Assembly: GCA_965214305.1 (NCBI GenBank)
Contig: OZ243949.1
Coordinates: 2,170,001 to 2,234,000 of the forward strand
Reading direction: 5' to 3'
Origin: Azophilus sp965214305
Lineage (GTDB): Bacteria; Pseudomonadota; Gammaproteobacteria; Pseudomonadales; Azotimanducaceae
Length of the DNA: 64,000 nucleotides
Positions 26,854 through 35,616 of this stretch are shown here, piece by piece. Position 1 is the first letter of the stretch. The number at the start of each line of letters is the position of its first letter. The translations under genes and the position numbers were made by a program. The notes below the pieces were generated by a model. The model was not told where the DNA came from. It did not search any database and saw only the letters and a list, made by a program, of their open reading frames with translations.

Positions 26854-28743
26854 ATGTTGGATTACCCGGAACATTTCGATGTCATCGTCGTCGGCGGCGG
26901 CCACGCCGGCACCGAGGCGGCACTGGCGGCTGCCCGCATGGGGGCCTCGACGCTGCTCTTAACCCAGAGCATCGAAACCATTGGCCAGATGTCGTGCAAC
27001 CCGGCCATCGGTGGTATCGGCAAGAGTCATTTAGTGCGCGAAATCGATGCGCTCGACGGCGCCATGGCCAAGGCGGCGGATCTGGCGGGCATTCAGTTTC
27101 GGGTGCTTAACGCCAGCAAGGGCCCGGCGGTGCGGGCGACACGGGCCCAGGCCGACCGAACCCTCTACCGCAACGCCGTGCGCGCCATCGTCGAAGGCCA
27201 ACAAAATCTGCGGCTATTCCAGCAGCCCGCGGTGGATCTGTTGGTTGAGAACGATGCCGTGGCCGGCGTTGTAACGGCAATGGGTTTGCGCTTCCGGGCA
27301 CCCGCCCTGGTGCTAACCACCGGTACCTTCCTGGGCGGCAAGATGCACATCGGCGGCGAGACGCATCCGGGTGGGCGCGCCGGCGATGCCCCCGCCAATG
27401 CATTGGCGGAACGGCTGCGGGCGCTGCCCTTCCGCGTGGGGCGGCTGAAAACCGGCACACCGCCGCGCATCGACCGGCGCGGCGTGGATTTTTCCGTGCT
27501 CACCGAACAGCCGGGTGACGTACCGACCCCCAACCTTTCCTTCATGCCGGAAACGCATCCGCAACAGGTTTCATGCCATATCGCCGAAACCAACGCGGCC
27601 ACGCACGAGATTATCCGCCGGGCGCTTGATCGCAGCCCGCTTTTTAACGGTGCCATCGAGGGGCCGGGGCCGCGCTACTGCCCCAGTATTGAAGACAAGG
27701 TGGTGCGCTTCGCCGAACGCCAACGACACCAGATTTTCATTGAACCCGAGGGGCTAGACGCAACGGAACTCTACCCCAACGGCATTTCCACCAGCTTGCC
27801 ATTCGATGTGCAGGTTGGCCTCGTGCGTTCCATCCGTGGCTTTGAGCAGGCCCACATCTCGCGGCCCGGCTACGCTATCGAATACGATTACTTCGATCCC
27901 CGCGATCTCCAATATTCGCTGGAAACCCGAGCGATCACCGGGCTTTTTTTCGCTGGCCAGATCAACGGCACCACCGGCTACGAAGAAGCCGCCGCCCAGG
28001 GGCTGCTCGCCGGGCTCAACGCGGCACGCAAGGTGCAGGGCCGCCCGCCCTGGTATCCGCGCCGGGATGAAGCCTACATCGGCGTGATGATCGACGACCT
28101 CATCAATTTGGGCACCACCGAGCCCTACCGCATGTTCACCAGCCGCGCCGAATTCCGGCTGCGGCTGCGCGAAGACAATGCCGATCTGCGCTTGACCGCC
28201 ATCGGCCGCGACCTAGGGCTTGTTGGCGATGTGCGTTGGCGTGCCCATCAGCGCAAATGCGAGGCCCGGCAACGCCTGCTGGCGCGGCTCAAAGACGAAC
28301 GGATCCGCCCTGGCAGCGCCTCCGCCCGCCTGCTCGAAGGGGACGCCGGCGTGGAACTCGGTGGCGAAGTTCGGCTAATTGACTATCTCAAACGCCCGGA
28401 AGCGACCATCTATCAGGCTATGCGGGTGCTTGGCGATCTGGATGCCGACCCGGAACTTTTGCGGCAAGTCGAAACGGAAGTGAAGTATGAGGGCTATGTG
28501 CGCCGCCAGGATGCGGAGATCGCCAAGATCCGGCGCAGTGAGAACATCGCGCTGCCTCCCGAGCTCGACTATCAATCAATGCCGGGCCTATCCATGGAGT
28601 TGCGGCAGAAACTTAAGGCGGTTCGTCCCGCCACACTCGCCCGGGCGGCGCGCATTCCCGGCATGACCCCGGCCGGGCTTTCGGTGCTGTTAGTGCATGC
28701 CAGTCGCGGCCGGGCCGAACCACGGGCCGCTTCTTCCGGATGA
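26854..28743 (+). CDS. mnmG: tRNA uridine-5-carboxymethylaminomethyl enzyme MnmG (GidA)
   Basis: From ATG 26854, with GGAG a few bases upstream, the protein has 629 residues, the same as E. coli MnmG. It has the FAD-binding GGGHAGTEAALAAARMGAST motif, SCNPAIGGIGKSHLVREIDA, and the C-terminal MnmE-interacting helical domain. It works with MnmE on wobble uridines. An upstream in-frame start at 26809 would add 15 unconserved residues and include promoter-like sequence, so I rejected it. Confidence 0.97.
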   Translation: MLDYPEHFDVIVVGGGHAGTEAALAAARMGASTLLLTQSIETIGQMSCNPAIGGIGKSHLVREIDALDGAMAKAADLAGIQFRVLNASKGPAVRATRAQADRTLYRNAVRAIVEGQQNLRLFQQPAVDLLVENDAVAGVVTAMGLRFRAPALVLTTGTFLGGKMHIGGETHPGGRAGDAPANALAERLRALPFRVGRLKTGTPPRIDRRGVDFSVLTEQPGDVPTPNLSFMPETHPQQVSCHIAETNAATHEIIRRALDRSPLFNGAIEGPGPRYCPSIEDKVVRFAERQRHQIFIEPEGLDATELYPNGISTSLPFDVQVGLVRSIRGFEQAHISRPGYAIEYDYFDPRDLQYSLETRAITGLFFAGQINGTTGYEEAAAQGLLAGLNAARKVQGRPPWYPRRDEAYIGVMIDDLINLGTTEPYRMFTSRAEFRLRLREDNADLRLTAIGRDLGLVGDVRWRAHQRKCEARQRLLARLKDERIRPGSASARLLEGDAGVELGGEVRLIDYLKRPEATIYQAMRVLGDLDADPELLRQVETEVKYEGYVRRQDAEIAKIRRSENIALPPELDYQSMPGLSMELRQKLKAVRPATLARAARIPGMTPAGLSVLLVHASRGRAEPRAASSG

Positions 28744-28758
28744 TCTGGCGGTCAGCGG

Positions 28759-29661
28759 TTGCGCAATAGCACCGAGCATGGCGAACCGCCCGCCGCGACG
28801 CTTCCCGACCGGGCGTCATTGCGCCGTGCCGGGGTGGCGTTGAGCGGCGATCAGCGCCATGCGCTTGCCGCCTATCTCGCACTGGTTGTGCGCTGGAACC
28901 CCGTGGCGGGGTTGGTATCGGCTGCCGATCTGGGGCGTTTTGGCCACAGACACCTACTCGACAGCCTTATCCTGACCCCCCTGCTCCGGGGGCTGCCCCA
29001 CCCATCTTCCCAACTGCCCCCCACAAACCCCGATCCAGTTGCCCCGCTTGCAGAGCCCTCAGCCGGGGAGCGCGAGGGGCCCGCCCCTCGCATGAAAACG
29101 GCCTCAGCCGGGGAGCGCGAGGGGCCCGCCCCTCGCATGAAAACGCCCTCGGCCGGGGAGCGCGAGGGGCTTGCCCCTCGCACGAAAACGCCCTCAGCCG
29201 GGGAGCGCAAGCCGCCCCTGCCCATAGCCGATATAGGCTCCGGGGCGGGCTTGCCCGGCATCCCGCTAGCCATTGCCTTGCCGGAACTCACCGTCACCCT
29301 GGTGGATCGCAGCGAAAAGAAGGTGCGTTTCTTGCAGCGAGTGCGCGACGAACTTAAATTGCCGAACGTTGAAGTGCGCTGCGTGGACGCGGCCGGGTTG
29401 CCAGCGGGCGGCTACGATGCGGTGGTGGCTCGTGCGGTCATGCCCATGGCGGAGCTCTGGCTCTTGGTAAGAGCGGCTTTGGTACCGGGGGGACGGCTGC
29501 TGGTTTTGGACAAGATGGTACATGCCCGGAAAACGCCGGATACCGCCTTGCCGACCGATTTGACCGGCGCGGCACTGCGGCGCCACTGGACGCATCTGCC
29601 CGAATTCGATACATGGCACGGTGTGCTGGAAGTTGCGGAGGCGGACGTTTGGCGCGCGTGA
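28759..29661 (+). CDS. rsmG: 16S rRNA m7G527 methyltransferase with repeat insertion
   Basis: The protein is RsmG by its N-terminal helices (LAAYLALVVRWNPVAGLVSA; FGHRHLLDSL) and SAM-binding core (IADIGSGAGLPGIPLAIALP; LVDRSEKKVRFLQRV). RsmG is normally about 207 residues; this one has 300. The extra sequence (about residues 80-153) sits just before the SAM motif and includes three and a half 15-residue repeats of the type PSAGEREGPAPRMKT. They are encoded by 45-bp R2 repeats, all in frame. The catalytic core looks intact. The end overlaps parA by 13 bases. Confidence 0.9.
   Translation: MRNSTEHGEPPAATLPDRASLRRAGVALSGDQRHALAAYLALVVRWNPVAGLVSAADLGRFGHRHLLDSLILTPLLRGLPHPSSQLPPTNPDPVAPLAEPSAGEREGPAPRMKTASAGEREGPAPRMKTPSAGEREGLAPRTKTPSAGERKPPLPIADIGSGAGLPGIPLAIALPELTVTLVDRSEKKVRFLQRVRDELKLPNVEVRCVDAAGLPAGGYDAVVARAVMPMAELWLLVRAALVPGGRLLVLDKMVHARKTPDTALPTDLTGAALRRHWTHLPEFDTWHGVLEVAEADVWRA
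29056..29211. repeat. R2 palindromic repeat array inside rsmG
   Basis: Three full 45-base units and a partial fourth. Each unit contains TCAGCCGGGGAGCGCGAGGG and GCCCCTCGCA, in which GCGAGGGG and CCCCTCGC are inverted repeats. The unit length is a multiple of three, so rsmG stays in frame. Related sequences occur at 40639-40730 and 44058-44086. Confidence 0.85.
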
Positions 29662-30431
29662 TCGCGGTGGCTAATCGCAAGGGCGGGGTCGGTAAGACAA
29701 CCACCAGCCTCAACCTTGGCGCATCGCTTGCCATATACCGAAAGAAAGTGCTGCTGATCGACCTCGACCCCCAAGGCAACGCGACCACGGGGGCCGGCGT
29801 CGATAAGAATCGCCTGCGGCGCTCTGTCTACGAATGGCTCGTCGAGGGGGCGACGCCCAAATCCGTCATTTGGAAATCCCCCGGCTCCTTCGACATCGTC
29901 CCCGCCAATGATGACCTCACCGCCGCCGAGGTTGCCTTGCTCAGGGAGCAAAGCCGTCAATCGCGGTTACGCGAACGAATCGCCGAACTGTCGTTGTCTT
30001 ACGACTATGTTCTTATCGATTGCCCCCCCGCGCTGAATATTCTCACCGTCAACGCCTTGGTGGCGGCGACCAGCGTGTTGATCCCCGTGCAGTGCGAATA
30101 TTATCCGTTGGAGGGGCTCACCGCTTTACTTGAAACCCTGGAACAGGTTCGTGCGAGCGCTAATGCAAACCTTGCCGTGGAGGGTTTGGTGCGCACGATG
30201 TACGACCCCCGCAACAAGTTGACGCAAGAGGTATCCCGGCAACTATTGGAGCATTTCGGCGATCAGGTGTTTCGCACGGTGATTCCACGCAACGTGCGTT
30301 TGGCGGAGGCCCCCAGCCACGGGAAGCCGGTCATTTTTTACGATCGCCTGTCCCGCGGCGCCACCGCCTATTTGGCATTGGCCAACGAACTCGCCCGCAG
30401 GCACGGCGTAGCACTAAGCGCTTCCGAGTAG
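29649..30431 (+). CDS. parA: Chromosome-partitioning ATPase ParA (Soj)
   Basis: From TTG 29649 (GGAGG 7 bases upstream, inside the end of rsmG) the protein has 260 residues. It has the deviant Walker A KGGVGKTTTSLNLG, VLLIDLDPQGNATTG and the Walker B YVLIDCPPALNILT. It is the ATPase of the ParABS system that segregates newly replicated origins. parB is 72 bases downstream and two parS-like sites are in recF. A longer in-frame start exists at 29613 but has no ribosome binding site. Confidence 0.96.
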   Translation: MARVIAVANRKGGVGKTTTSLNLGASLAIYRKKVLLIDLDPQGNATTGAGVDKNRLRRSVYEWLVEGATPKSVIWKSPGSFDIVPANDDLTAAEVALLREQSRQSRLRERIAELSLSYDYVLIDCPPALNILTVNALVAATSVLIPVQCEYYPLEGLTALLETLEQVRASANANLAVEGLVRTMYDPRNKLTQEVSRQLLEHFGDQVFRTVIPRNVRLAEAPSHGKPVIFYDRLSRGATAYLALANELARRHGVALSASE

Positions 30432-30503
30432 GCGCGTTCCATCAAGACCGTTATGCTTGCCTATCTCACCAACCGCGACCAAGAGGTCTATAGGCGCTAG
30501 CCG

Positions 30504-31358
30504 ATGAACAACAAACGTTTGGGCAAGGGGCTCGGTGCGTTGCTCGATGAGAACGTCGCAGCGTCTCCAGCGAACCTTGCGGATCAGGCGACCATTCCGC
30601 TCGCGGAAATTCATCCGGGGCGCTACCAACCACGGCGTTCTTTCGATGAGGCGGGATTGGCCGAGTTGGCTCAATCGATTCGAACACAGGGCCTGATACA
30701 GCCGGTGCTGTTGCGCGCCCGGCCCCAGGGCGGCTACGAGCTCGTGGCCGGGGAAAGACGCTGGCGGGCCGCGCGCATGGCGGGGTTAAACGCGGTGTCG
30801 GCGGTGGTCAGGGACCTCACTGATCAACAGGCGTCGATCATGGCGTTGATTGAAAACATCCAGCGCGAAGACCTCAAGCCGCTCGACGAGGCGAGCGGTC
30901 TACAGCGCCTGCACGACGAATTCGGCTTGACCCACCAGCAACTGGCGGACGCGGTGGGCAAGTCGCGCGCGGCCGTCACCAATGCGCTGCGCCTATTGCA
31001 TCTGGAGAGTGCGGTGCGCGAACTGCTCAACGAGGGCGCCTTACAGATGGGCCACGCCCGCGCGCTTTTGCCACTGCCGCCCGGTACCCAGGCCGCGGCG
31101 GCGCGCCGGATTGTGGACCAGGGCTTAAACGTCCGCCAAGCCGAAGCCCTGGCGCGCAAGCTATTGGCGGGTGACCCTCATAAGCGGTTGGCAAGGCCCC
31201 GGGCAGCAGACCCGGACAGGCTGGCTCTGGAGCGGTCTTTGACGGAACGTATCGGTGCGCCCGTATCGATCAGCCACAACGCCAAGGGCCGCGGCAAGGT
31301 CACCATCAGCTACAGCTCCCTTGATGAACTCGACGGTATCCTGAGCCGTATCCACTGA
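30504..31358 (+). CDS. parB: Chromosome-partitioning protein ParB (Spo0J)
   Basis: 284 residues. It starts with MNNKRLGKGLGALLDE, followed by the ParB/Srx CTPase domain (LAEIHPGRYQPRRSF; ELVAGERRWRAARMAGL; ALIENIQREDLKPLDEA), a helix-turn-helix (THQQLADAVGKSRAAVTNAL) and a C-terminal dimerisation domain ending near SLDELDGILSRI. It binds parS and spreads as a CTP-dependent clamp. Confidence 0.97.
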   Translation: MNNKRLGKGLGALLDENVAASPANLADQATIPLAEIHPGRYQPRRSFDEAGLAELAQSIRTQGLIQPVLLRARPQGGYELVAGERRWRAARMAGLNAVSAVVRDLTDQQASIMALIENIQREDLKPLDEASGLQRLHDEFGLTHQQLADAVGKSRAAVTNALRLLHLESAVRELLNEGALQMGHARALLPLPPGTQAAAARRIVDQGLNVRQAEALARKLLAGDPHKRLARPRAADPDRLALERSLTERIGAPVSISHNAKGRGKVTISYSSLDELDGILSRIH

Positions 31359-31423
31359 TATCGAGATCGATAACGCACAACCCATGAACAGCACCCGGTT
31401 CGACGGTTCCTTCCTACCGCTAA

Positions 31424-31549
31424 TTGACGCTGCGCGGCGGCTTCAACGTTTATTCCACCGAGGTGGAGCGGGCGCTCATGCGCATCAAGGGGGCAGAGTT
31501 GGCTGCCGTCATCGGCGAGCCGGACAGCAAGTGGGGCGAGCGAGTTTAA
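31424..31549 (+). pseudogene. C-terminal fragment of an AMP-forming acyl-CoA synthetase
   Basis: A 41-codon stretch reading GGFNVYSTEVERALMRIKGA and ending EPDSKWGERV matches the AMP-binding C-terminal domain (the G-G-x-N-V-Y-x-x-E-V-E and W-G-E-R-V motifs) of fatty acid or acetyl-CoA ligases. The rest of the enzyme is missing and the frame ends right after GERV, so it is a relic. Confidence 0.7.
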
Positions 31550-31576
31550 GCGTTTGAGCATGGATAACAGAGAAGC

Positions 31577-32881
31577 ATGATGAACTATCTTGATGCGTGG
31601 CAACGATTCGGGGGCCTTGCCTATGCGGAGCTGCCGGACGACGTTAAGACCGTCGCCCACCAATGTCTGCTCGATTGGTTCGGTTGCGCCTTGGCGGGTA
31701 GCCGCGAACCGCTCGCGGAGATTTTGCGGCAGGAGTACGGCGCACGGCGCGGGGCCTGTTCGGTGATCGGTTCGGAGTTGCGGCTCGACCCCGCCACGGC
31801 GGCCCTGTTGAACGGTGCCAGCGGCCACGCGCTCGATTTTGACGACACCAACGCCAGCGTGGGTTGCCATGCCACGGCGCCGGTGCTGCCGGCGGTGCTG
31901 GCCATTGCCGAGGATATTGGCGCGACCGGCGCGGAATTGATTGCCGCATTTGTGGTGGGTGTGGAAGTGGCGGGCCGTATTGGCAACGCCATCGGCATTG
32001 AACACTACCGCAACGGCTGGCACACCACCGCCACCTACGGAACCTTCGGCGCGGCCGCCGGCGTATCGCACCTGCTGGGGCTCGATGCTGCCCAATATGC
32101 CGTCGCCATGGGTTTGGCGGCTTCTACCGCAGCCGGCGTCAAAGCGAATTTCGGCACCATGACCAAGCCGCTGCATGCGGGCCAGGCGGCGGAACGCGGT
32201 CTCAACGCGGCGCGTCTGGCCGCTCGCGGGTTTACCGCCAATCCCAACGCGGTTAATGGCAACCAGGGCTATATCCAAGCGGCGGGCACCGGCAGCGTCA
32301 ACGACGCCAGGCTTGCGCGCCTGGCCGACGATTGGCTGATCTTGGCTTCGCTGTTCAAACACCACGCCGCCTGCCACCTCACCCACGCATCCATCGAGAG
32401 CCTGGGGCGTCTGCGCGAACGGCTTGCGCCGACCGATGTTGCAAGCACCACCCTCACCGTCAACCCGGACATTCTCGATGTGTGCGGCATTGCCGAGCCC
32501 AGCTCCGGCCTTGAGGGCAAGTTCAGCCTGCGCGCCAATGCGGCCCTAACCCTGCTTGGCGAGGACACCAGCGACCCCAATACCTACATCGACGCAACGA
32601 TTTGCCGCGATGATGTCCAGACCTTGTTGCGGCGCGTGACGGTTGCGACGGACCCGGAACTCACCACCATGCAAACGCGCGTTAGCTGCGTTGACCGGGC
32701 GAACAACCGCCTGGAGGAATTCGCCGATGTGGGCATTCCGGCGCACGACCTGGTCGAACAGGGCCAGCGCCTGCGCGCCAAGTTCGAGCGGCTCGGCACC
32801 CCGGTGGTCGGCACCGCCAGCGATTTGGGCGATACCCTGTTGCGGCTGGGAGCGGCGCCGTCGGTGCCAGCCTTGTTTTGA
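31577..32881 (+). CDS. MmgE/PrpD family protein
   Basis: The 434-residue protein shows the MmgE/PrpD family pattern: CLLDWFGCALAG near the start, GHALDFDDTN, GVEVAGRIGNAI, YRNGWHTTATYGTFGAAAG and KPLHAGQAAERGLNAARLA. Members include 2-methylcitrate dehydratase (PrpD) and immune-responsive gene 1-type decarboxylases, but many have unknown substrates. No prp genes are nearby. The adjacent acyl-CoA ligase relic hints at a former acid-metabolism locus. A short R1 repeat follows its stop codon. Confidence 0.85.
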   Translation: MMNYLDAWQRFGGLAYAELPDDVKTVAHQCLLDWFGCALAGSREPLAEILRQEYGARRGACSVIGSELRLDPATAALLNGASGHALDFDDTNASVGCHATAPVLPAVLAIAEDIGATGAELIAAFVVGVEVAGRIGNAIGIEHYRNGWHTTATYGTFGAAAGVSHLLGLDAAQYAVAMGLAASTAAGVKANFGTMTKPLHAGQAAERGLNAARLAARGFTANPNAVNGNQGYIQAAGTGSVNDARLARLADDWLILASLFKHHAACHLTHASIESLGRLRERLAPTDVASTTLTVNPDILDVCGIAEPSSGLEGKFSLRANAALTLLGEDTSDPNTYIDATICRDDVQTLLRRVTVATDPELTTMQTRVSCVDRANNRLEEFADVGIPAHDLVEQGQRLRAKFERLGTPVVGTASDLGDTLLRLGAAPSVPALF

Positions 32882-32890
32882 CCGGGGCGC

Positions 32891-32929
32891 CTCTGTGCTA
32901 GGAATTCGCGGCTGTAAAGCCGCTCTCGG
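32891..32929. repeat. R1 repeat, short copy after the MmgE/PrpD gene
   Basis: TGCTAGGAATTCGCGGCTGT then AAAGCCGCTCTCGG, matching the inner part of the R1 family. The GCGGCTGTAAAGCCGC portion can form a hairpin 10-40 bases after the stop codon. Confidence 0.6.
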
Positions 32930-32965
32930 AATCGCCATAGACCGGACACCAACCCGCAAATCGCG

Positions 32966-32994
32966 TTGAATGCGTTAGAACGCATCCGTATAAT
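32966..32994 (+). promoter_or_regulatory. Promoter of the ATP synthase operon
   Basis: TTGAAT and a perfect TATAAT separated by 17 bases. Between and overlapping the hexamers lies a 7-base inverted repeat (ATGCGTT-ag-AACGCAT), which could be an operator. The atpB start is about 180 bases downstream and no gene is supported between them; an atpI gene is not seen. Confidence 0.7.
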
Positions 32995-33174
32995 GCGCGC
33001 CGCCTTCAGCCCACCGAAGCCCCGCTTGCACACGGAGTGCCCCCTTATGTGTGCGGGGTGCGGGCTGGTCGCGGTGCATTTGGCCTATTTGGCGGCACCG
33101 CTCTTGGAGACCGGCGCGGCGCAATCGGGGCGTCTGAATAGCTTGGGCATCGGAACTGCATTCGAGTACAGAGC

Positions 33175-34026
33175 ATGGCAGCGGGTGAAACCCAGACAAG
33201 CATCGAATACATCAGGCACCACCTGACCAATCTCACCTACGGCCAGCACCCGGACGGCACCTGGGGCTTCGCCCATTCCGCCGCGGAAGCCCAGGCGATG
33301 GGCTTTATGGCCATCCACGTTGACTCCATGCTCTGGTCCATCGGACTTGGGCTGATCTTTCTCTATCTCTTCCGTCGCGCCGCCAAACGCGCCACCCCCG
33401 GCGTCCCCGGCGGCTTGCAGAACTTCGTTGAGATCATTGTGGATTTCATTGACGACCTCACGCAGAGCATCTTTACCCACAAAAACGATTTGGTGGCGCC
33501 GCTTGCGCTCACCATCTTTGTGTGGGTATTCCTCATGAACCTGATGGACCTCGTTCCGGTGGATTGGCTGCCCTCTTTGGCGGCCTCGCTGGGCGTACAC
33601 TATATGAAGGTTGTGCCGAGCACCGACCCCAACATCACTATGGGCTTGGCGCTCTCGGTGTTTGCGCTGATCATCTATTACAGCATCAAGTGCAAGGGGG
33701 TGGGCGGTTTTATGGGCGAACTGTTCCTGCACCCCTTTCCTTCCAAACTGGCCATCCCCATTAACTTTGTGCTGGAGACGGTTACGCTGATCGCCAAGCC
33801 GCTGTCTTTGGGCTTGCGGTTGTTCGGCAATTTGTACGCGGGGGAGATGATCTTCGTGCTCATCGCCCTGATGTTCTCCGGCGGCATCGCCTACGCGCTG
33901 GCCGGGGGCGTCTTCCAGTGGGCTTGGGCGGCGTTTCACCTGATGGTGATCACACTGCAGGCGTTTGTGTTTGCGGTGCTCACCATCGTTTATCTGACGC
34001 AGGCCCATGATACTCAGGATCATTAG
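33175..34026 (+). CDS. atpB: ATP synthase F0 subunit a
   Basis: 283 residues with five to six membrane segments. The conserved region LAKPLSLGLRLFGNLYAGEM includes the essential arginine facing the c-ring, followed by a last hydrophobic hairpin (LMVITLQAFVFAVLTIVYLT). It is the first gene of the atp operon. Confidence 0.97.
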   Translation: MAAGETQTSIEYIRHHLTNLTYGQHPDGTWGFAHSAAEAQAMGFMAIHVDSMLWSIGLGLIFLYLFRRAAKRATPGVPGGLQNFVEIIVDFIDDLTQSIFTHKNDLVAPLALTIFVWVFLMNLMDLVPVDWLPSLAASLGVHYMKVVPSTDPNITMGLALSVFALIIYYSIKCKGVGGFMGELFLHPFPSKLAIPINFVLETVTLIAKPLSLGLRLFGNLYAGEMIFVLIALMFSGGIAYALAGGVFQWAWAAFHLMVITLQAFVFAVLTIVYLTQAHDTQDH

Positions 34027-34129
34027 CGGGCGGCCCATGCAAATCTACGCAAATCTCGGGCCCGTTGGACGGCTTTGACGGGAAGATCGCCCACTGGGCG
34101 GCAAATACATTGGCAACTATGGAGCGACA

Positions 34130-34363
34130 ATGGAATTAGAAGTTCTTCTTTATATTGCGGCCGGGCTCATGCTTGGCTTTGGCGCCATCGGCGCGGCGAT
34201 TGGCGTGGCCATTCTCGGCGGCAAATTCATCGAGGGCGTTGCCCGGCAGCCGGAATTGCTGCCGGTTCTGCGCACCCAGCTTTTCATCGTGCTGGGTTTG
34301 GTGGACGCGGTGCCCATGATCGCGGTGGGCATCGGTCTGTACGCGATATTCGCCGTGGCCTAA
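34130..34363 (+). CDS. atpE: ATP synthase F0 subunit c
   Basis: 77 residues forming a helical hairpin: a Gly-rich helix (GAIGAAIGVAILGG), the polar loop ARQPE and a second helix with the proton-binding Asp59 in GLVDAVPMIAVG. Absence of the extra Gln/Glu pattern of sodium-type rings suggests proton coupling. Confidence 0.97.
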   Translation: MELEVLLYIAAGLMLGFGAIGAAIGVAILGGKFIEGVARQPELLPVLRTQLFIVLGLVDAVPMIAVGIGLYAIFAVA

Positions 34364-34454
34364 TGGCCCGTTGCGTGCGTATTTTCGGTTGCGACGCGCG
34401 GCGGGGCACTAGTCCGGGCTGCCGGCAACCGGCTTAGCGGATTCGGAGAAAGCG

Positions 34455-34925
34455 ATGAATATCAACCTGACCCTCATCGGCCAAAGCATTACGTTTTTTG
34501 TATTCGTTTGGTTTTGCATGAAGTACATCTGGCCGTTCGTCAAGGACGCCATGCGTGAGCGGCAGGAAACCATCGCCGAAGGGCTTGCGACCAGCGAGGC
34601 GGCTGAACGCAAACTGGCCGAGGCCGCGAGCGGCGCGGAGACGGAGCGAGCCCAAGCCAAGGCCGAGGCCGCGCAAATTGTTGAGCAAGCCCGGCAGCGC
34701 GCCAATCAATTGATCGAAGACGCCAAGACCGAGGCGCGCGAGGAAGGCGAACGTTTGCTGGCGGCGGCCCGCTCCGAGATTGACCAGGAGGTCAACCGCG
34801 CCCGGGAAGCCTTGCGTGCCCAAGTGGCGGCTTTGGCGGTTCGCGGCGCCGAACAGGTGCTCGGCGAAACCATAGACGCCAGCCACCACAACCGCATGCT
34901 CGAACGTCTGGCGGCGGAACTCTAA
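34455..34925 (+). CDS. atpF: ATP synthase F0 subunit b
   Basis: 156 residues: one N-terminal membrane helix (ITFFVFVWFCMKYIWPFV) and a long Ala/Glu-rich amphipathic stalk, as expected for the peripheral stalk subunit. Length matches E. coli subunit b. Confidence 0.96.
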   Translation: MNINLTLIGQSITFFVFVWFCMKYIWPFVKDAMRERQETIAEGLATSEAAERKLAEAASGAETERAQAKAEAAQIVEQARQRANQLIEDAKTEAREEGERLLAAARSEIDQEVNRAREALRAQVAALAVRGAEQVLGETIDASHHNRMLERLAAEL

Positions 34926-34991
34926 TGGTTTCTCCGGCCCCTACATCTCAGCGACTGCACGGCGATCGCAGGAAACGGTAGCGGCAAGCAA

Positions 34992-35531
34992 ATGGCGGAA
35001 CTCGCAACACTGGCCCGGCCCTACGCCAACGCGGTATTTTCCTTGGCGTTGGCGAACGATGCTTTGCCGCTCTGGTCGCGTCGCTTAGGCCTTCTGGCCG
35101 CCGCTGCGGACGAAGCACCCGTGCGCCTGCTGTTGGCGGCCCCGCAGGTGCCCGCCGAGGAGAAAGCGTTGCGGTTGGCCGAAGTTTGTGGCGAGGAAGT
35201 GGGGGAACAGGGCCGCAATTTTCTGTTGGCGTTGGCGCACAATGGGCGTTTGCCGTTGTTACGCGAAATTTTCAGCCGTTTTGAGGCCTTGAAGGCGGCA
35301 CAGGAGAAAAGCTTGGATATCGAGGTGCGCTCCACTTTTCCGCTCACGGAAACGCAGACAGAGCGCCTCAAGGCCGCCTTGCAGACCAGATTCGGCAAAG
35401 AAGTCCGCCTCGCCAGCAGCGTGGACGCCAAATTGCTCGGCGGGGCGGTGGTGCGTGCGGGCGATACGGTTATCGACGGCTCGGTGCGCGGCCGGCTCGA
35501 TCAGCTTGCCGATTCCCTGGCCCGGATCTAG
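34992..35531 (+). CDS. atpH: ATP synthase F1 subunit delta
   Basis: 179 residues with the OSCP/delta pattern: ARPYANAVFSLA at the N-terminus, FLLALAHNGRLPLLREI, and C-terminal LLGGAVVRAGDTVIDGSVRG. It joins the F1 head to the b stalk. Confidence 0.96.
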   Translation: MAELATLARPYANAVFSLALANDALPLWSRRLGLLAAAADEAPVRLLLAAPQVPAEEKALRLAEVCGEEVGEQGRNFLLALAHNGRLPLLREIFSRFEALKAAQEKSLDIEVRSTFPLTETQTERLKAALQTRFGKEVRLASSVDAKLLGGAVVRAGDTVIDGSVRGRLDQLADSLARI

Positions 35532-35616
35532 TGCCCCGCAAGCAAATGCCAATAGCTCGGCAAGCCTTGGAGGGCTTTGCCCGGTTAGGCGCCGGAAAGA
35601 ATCAGGAAGTTAGGAA

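Noticed and set aside
29056..29211. Possible CRISPR array
   Set aside because: Units are directly tandem with no spacers and continue the rsmG reading frame; there are no cas genes.
32966..33226. Possible atpI gene before atpB
   Set aside because: The 86-codon frame starts in the promoter and has neither membrane helices of the AtpI type nor family similarity.
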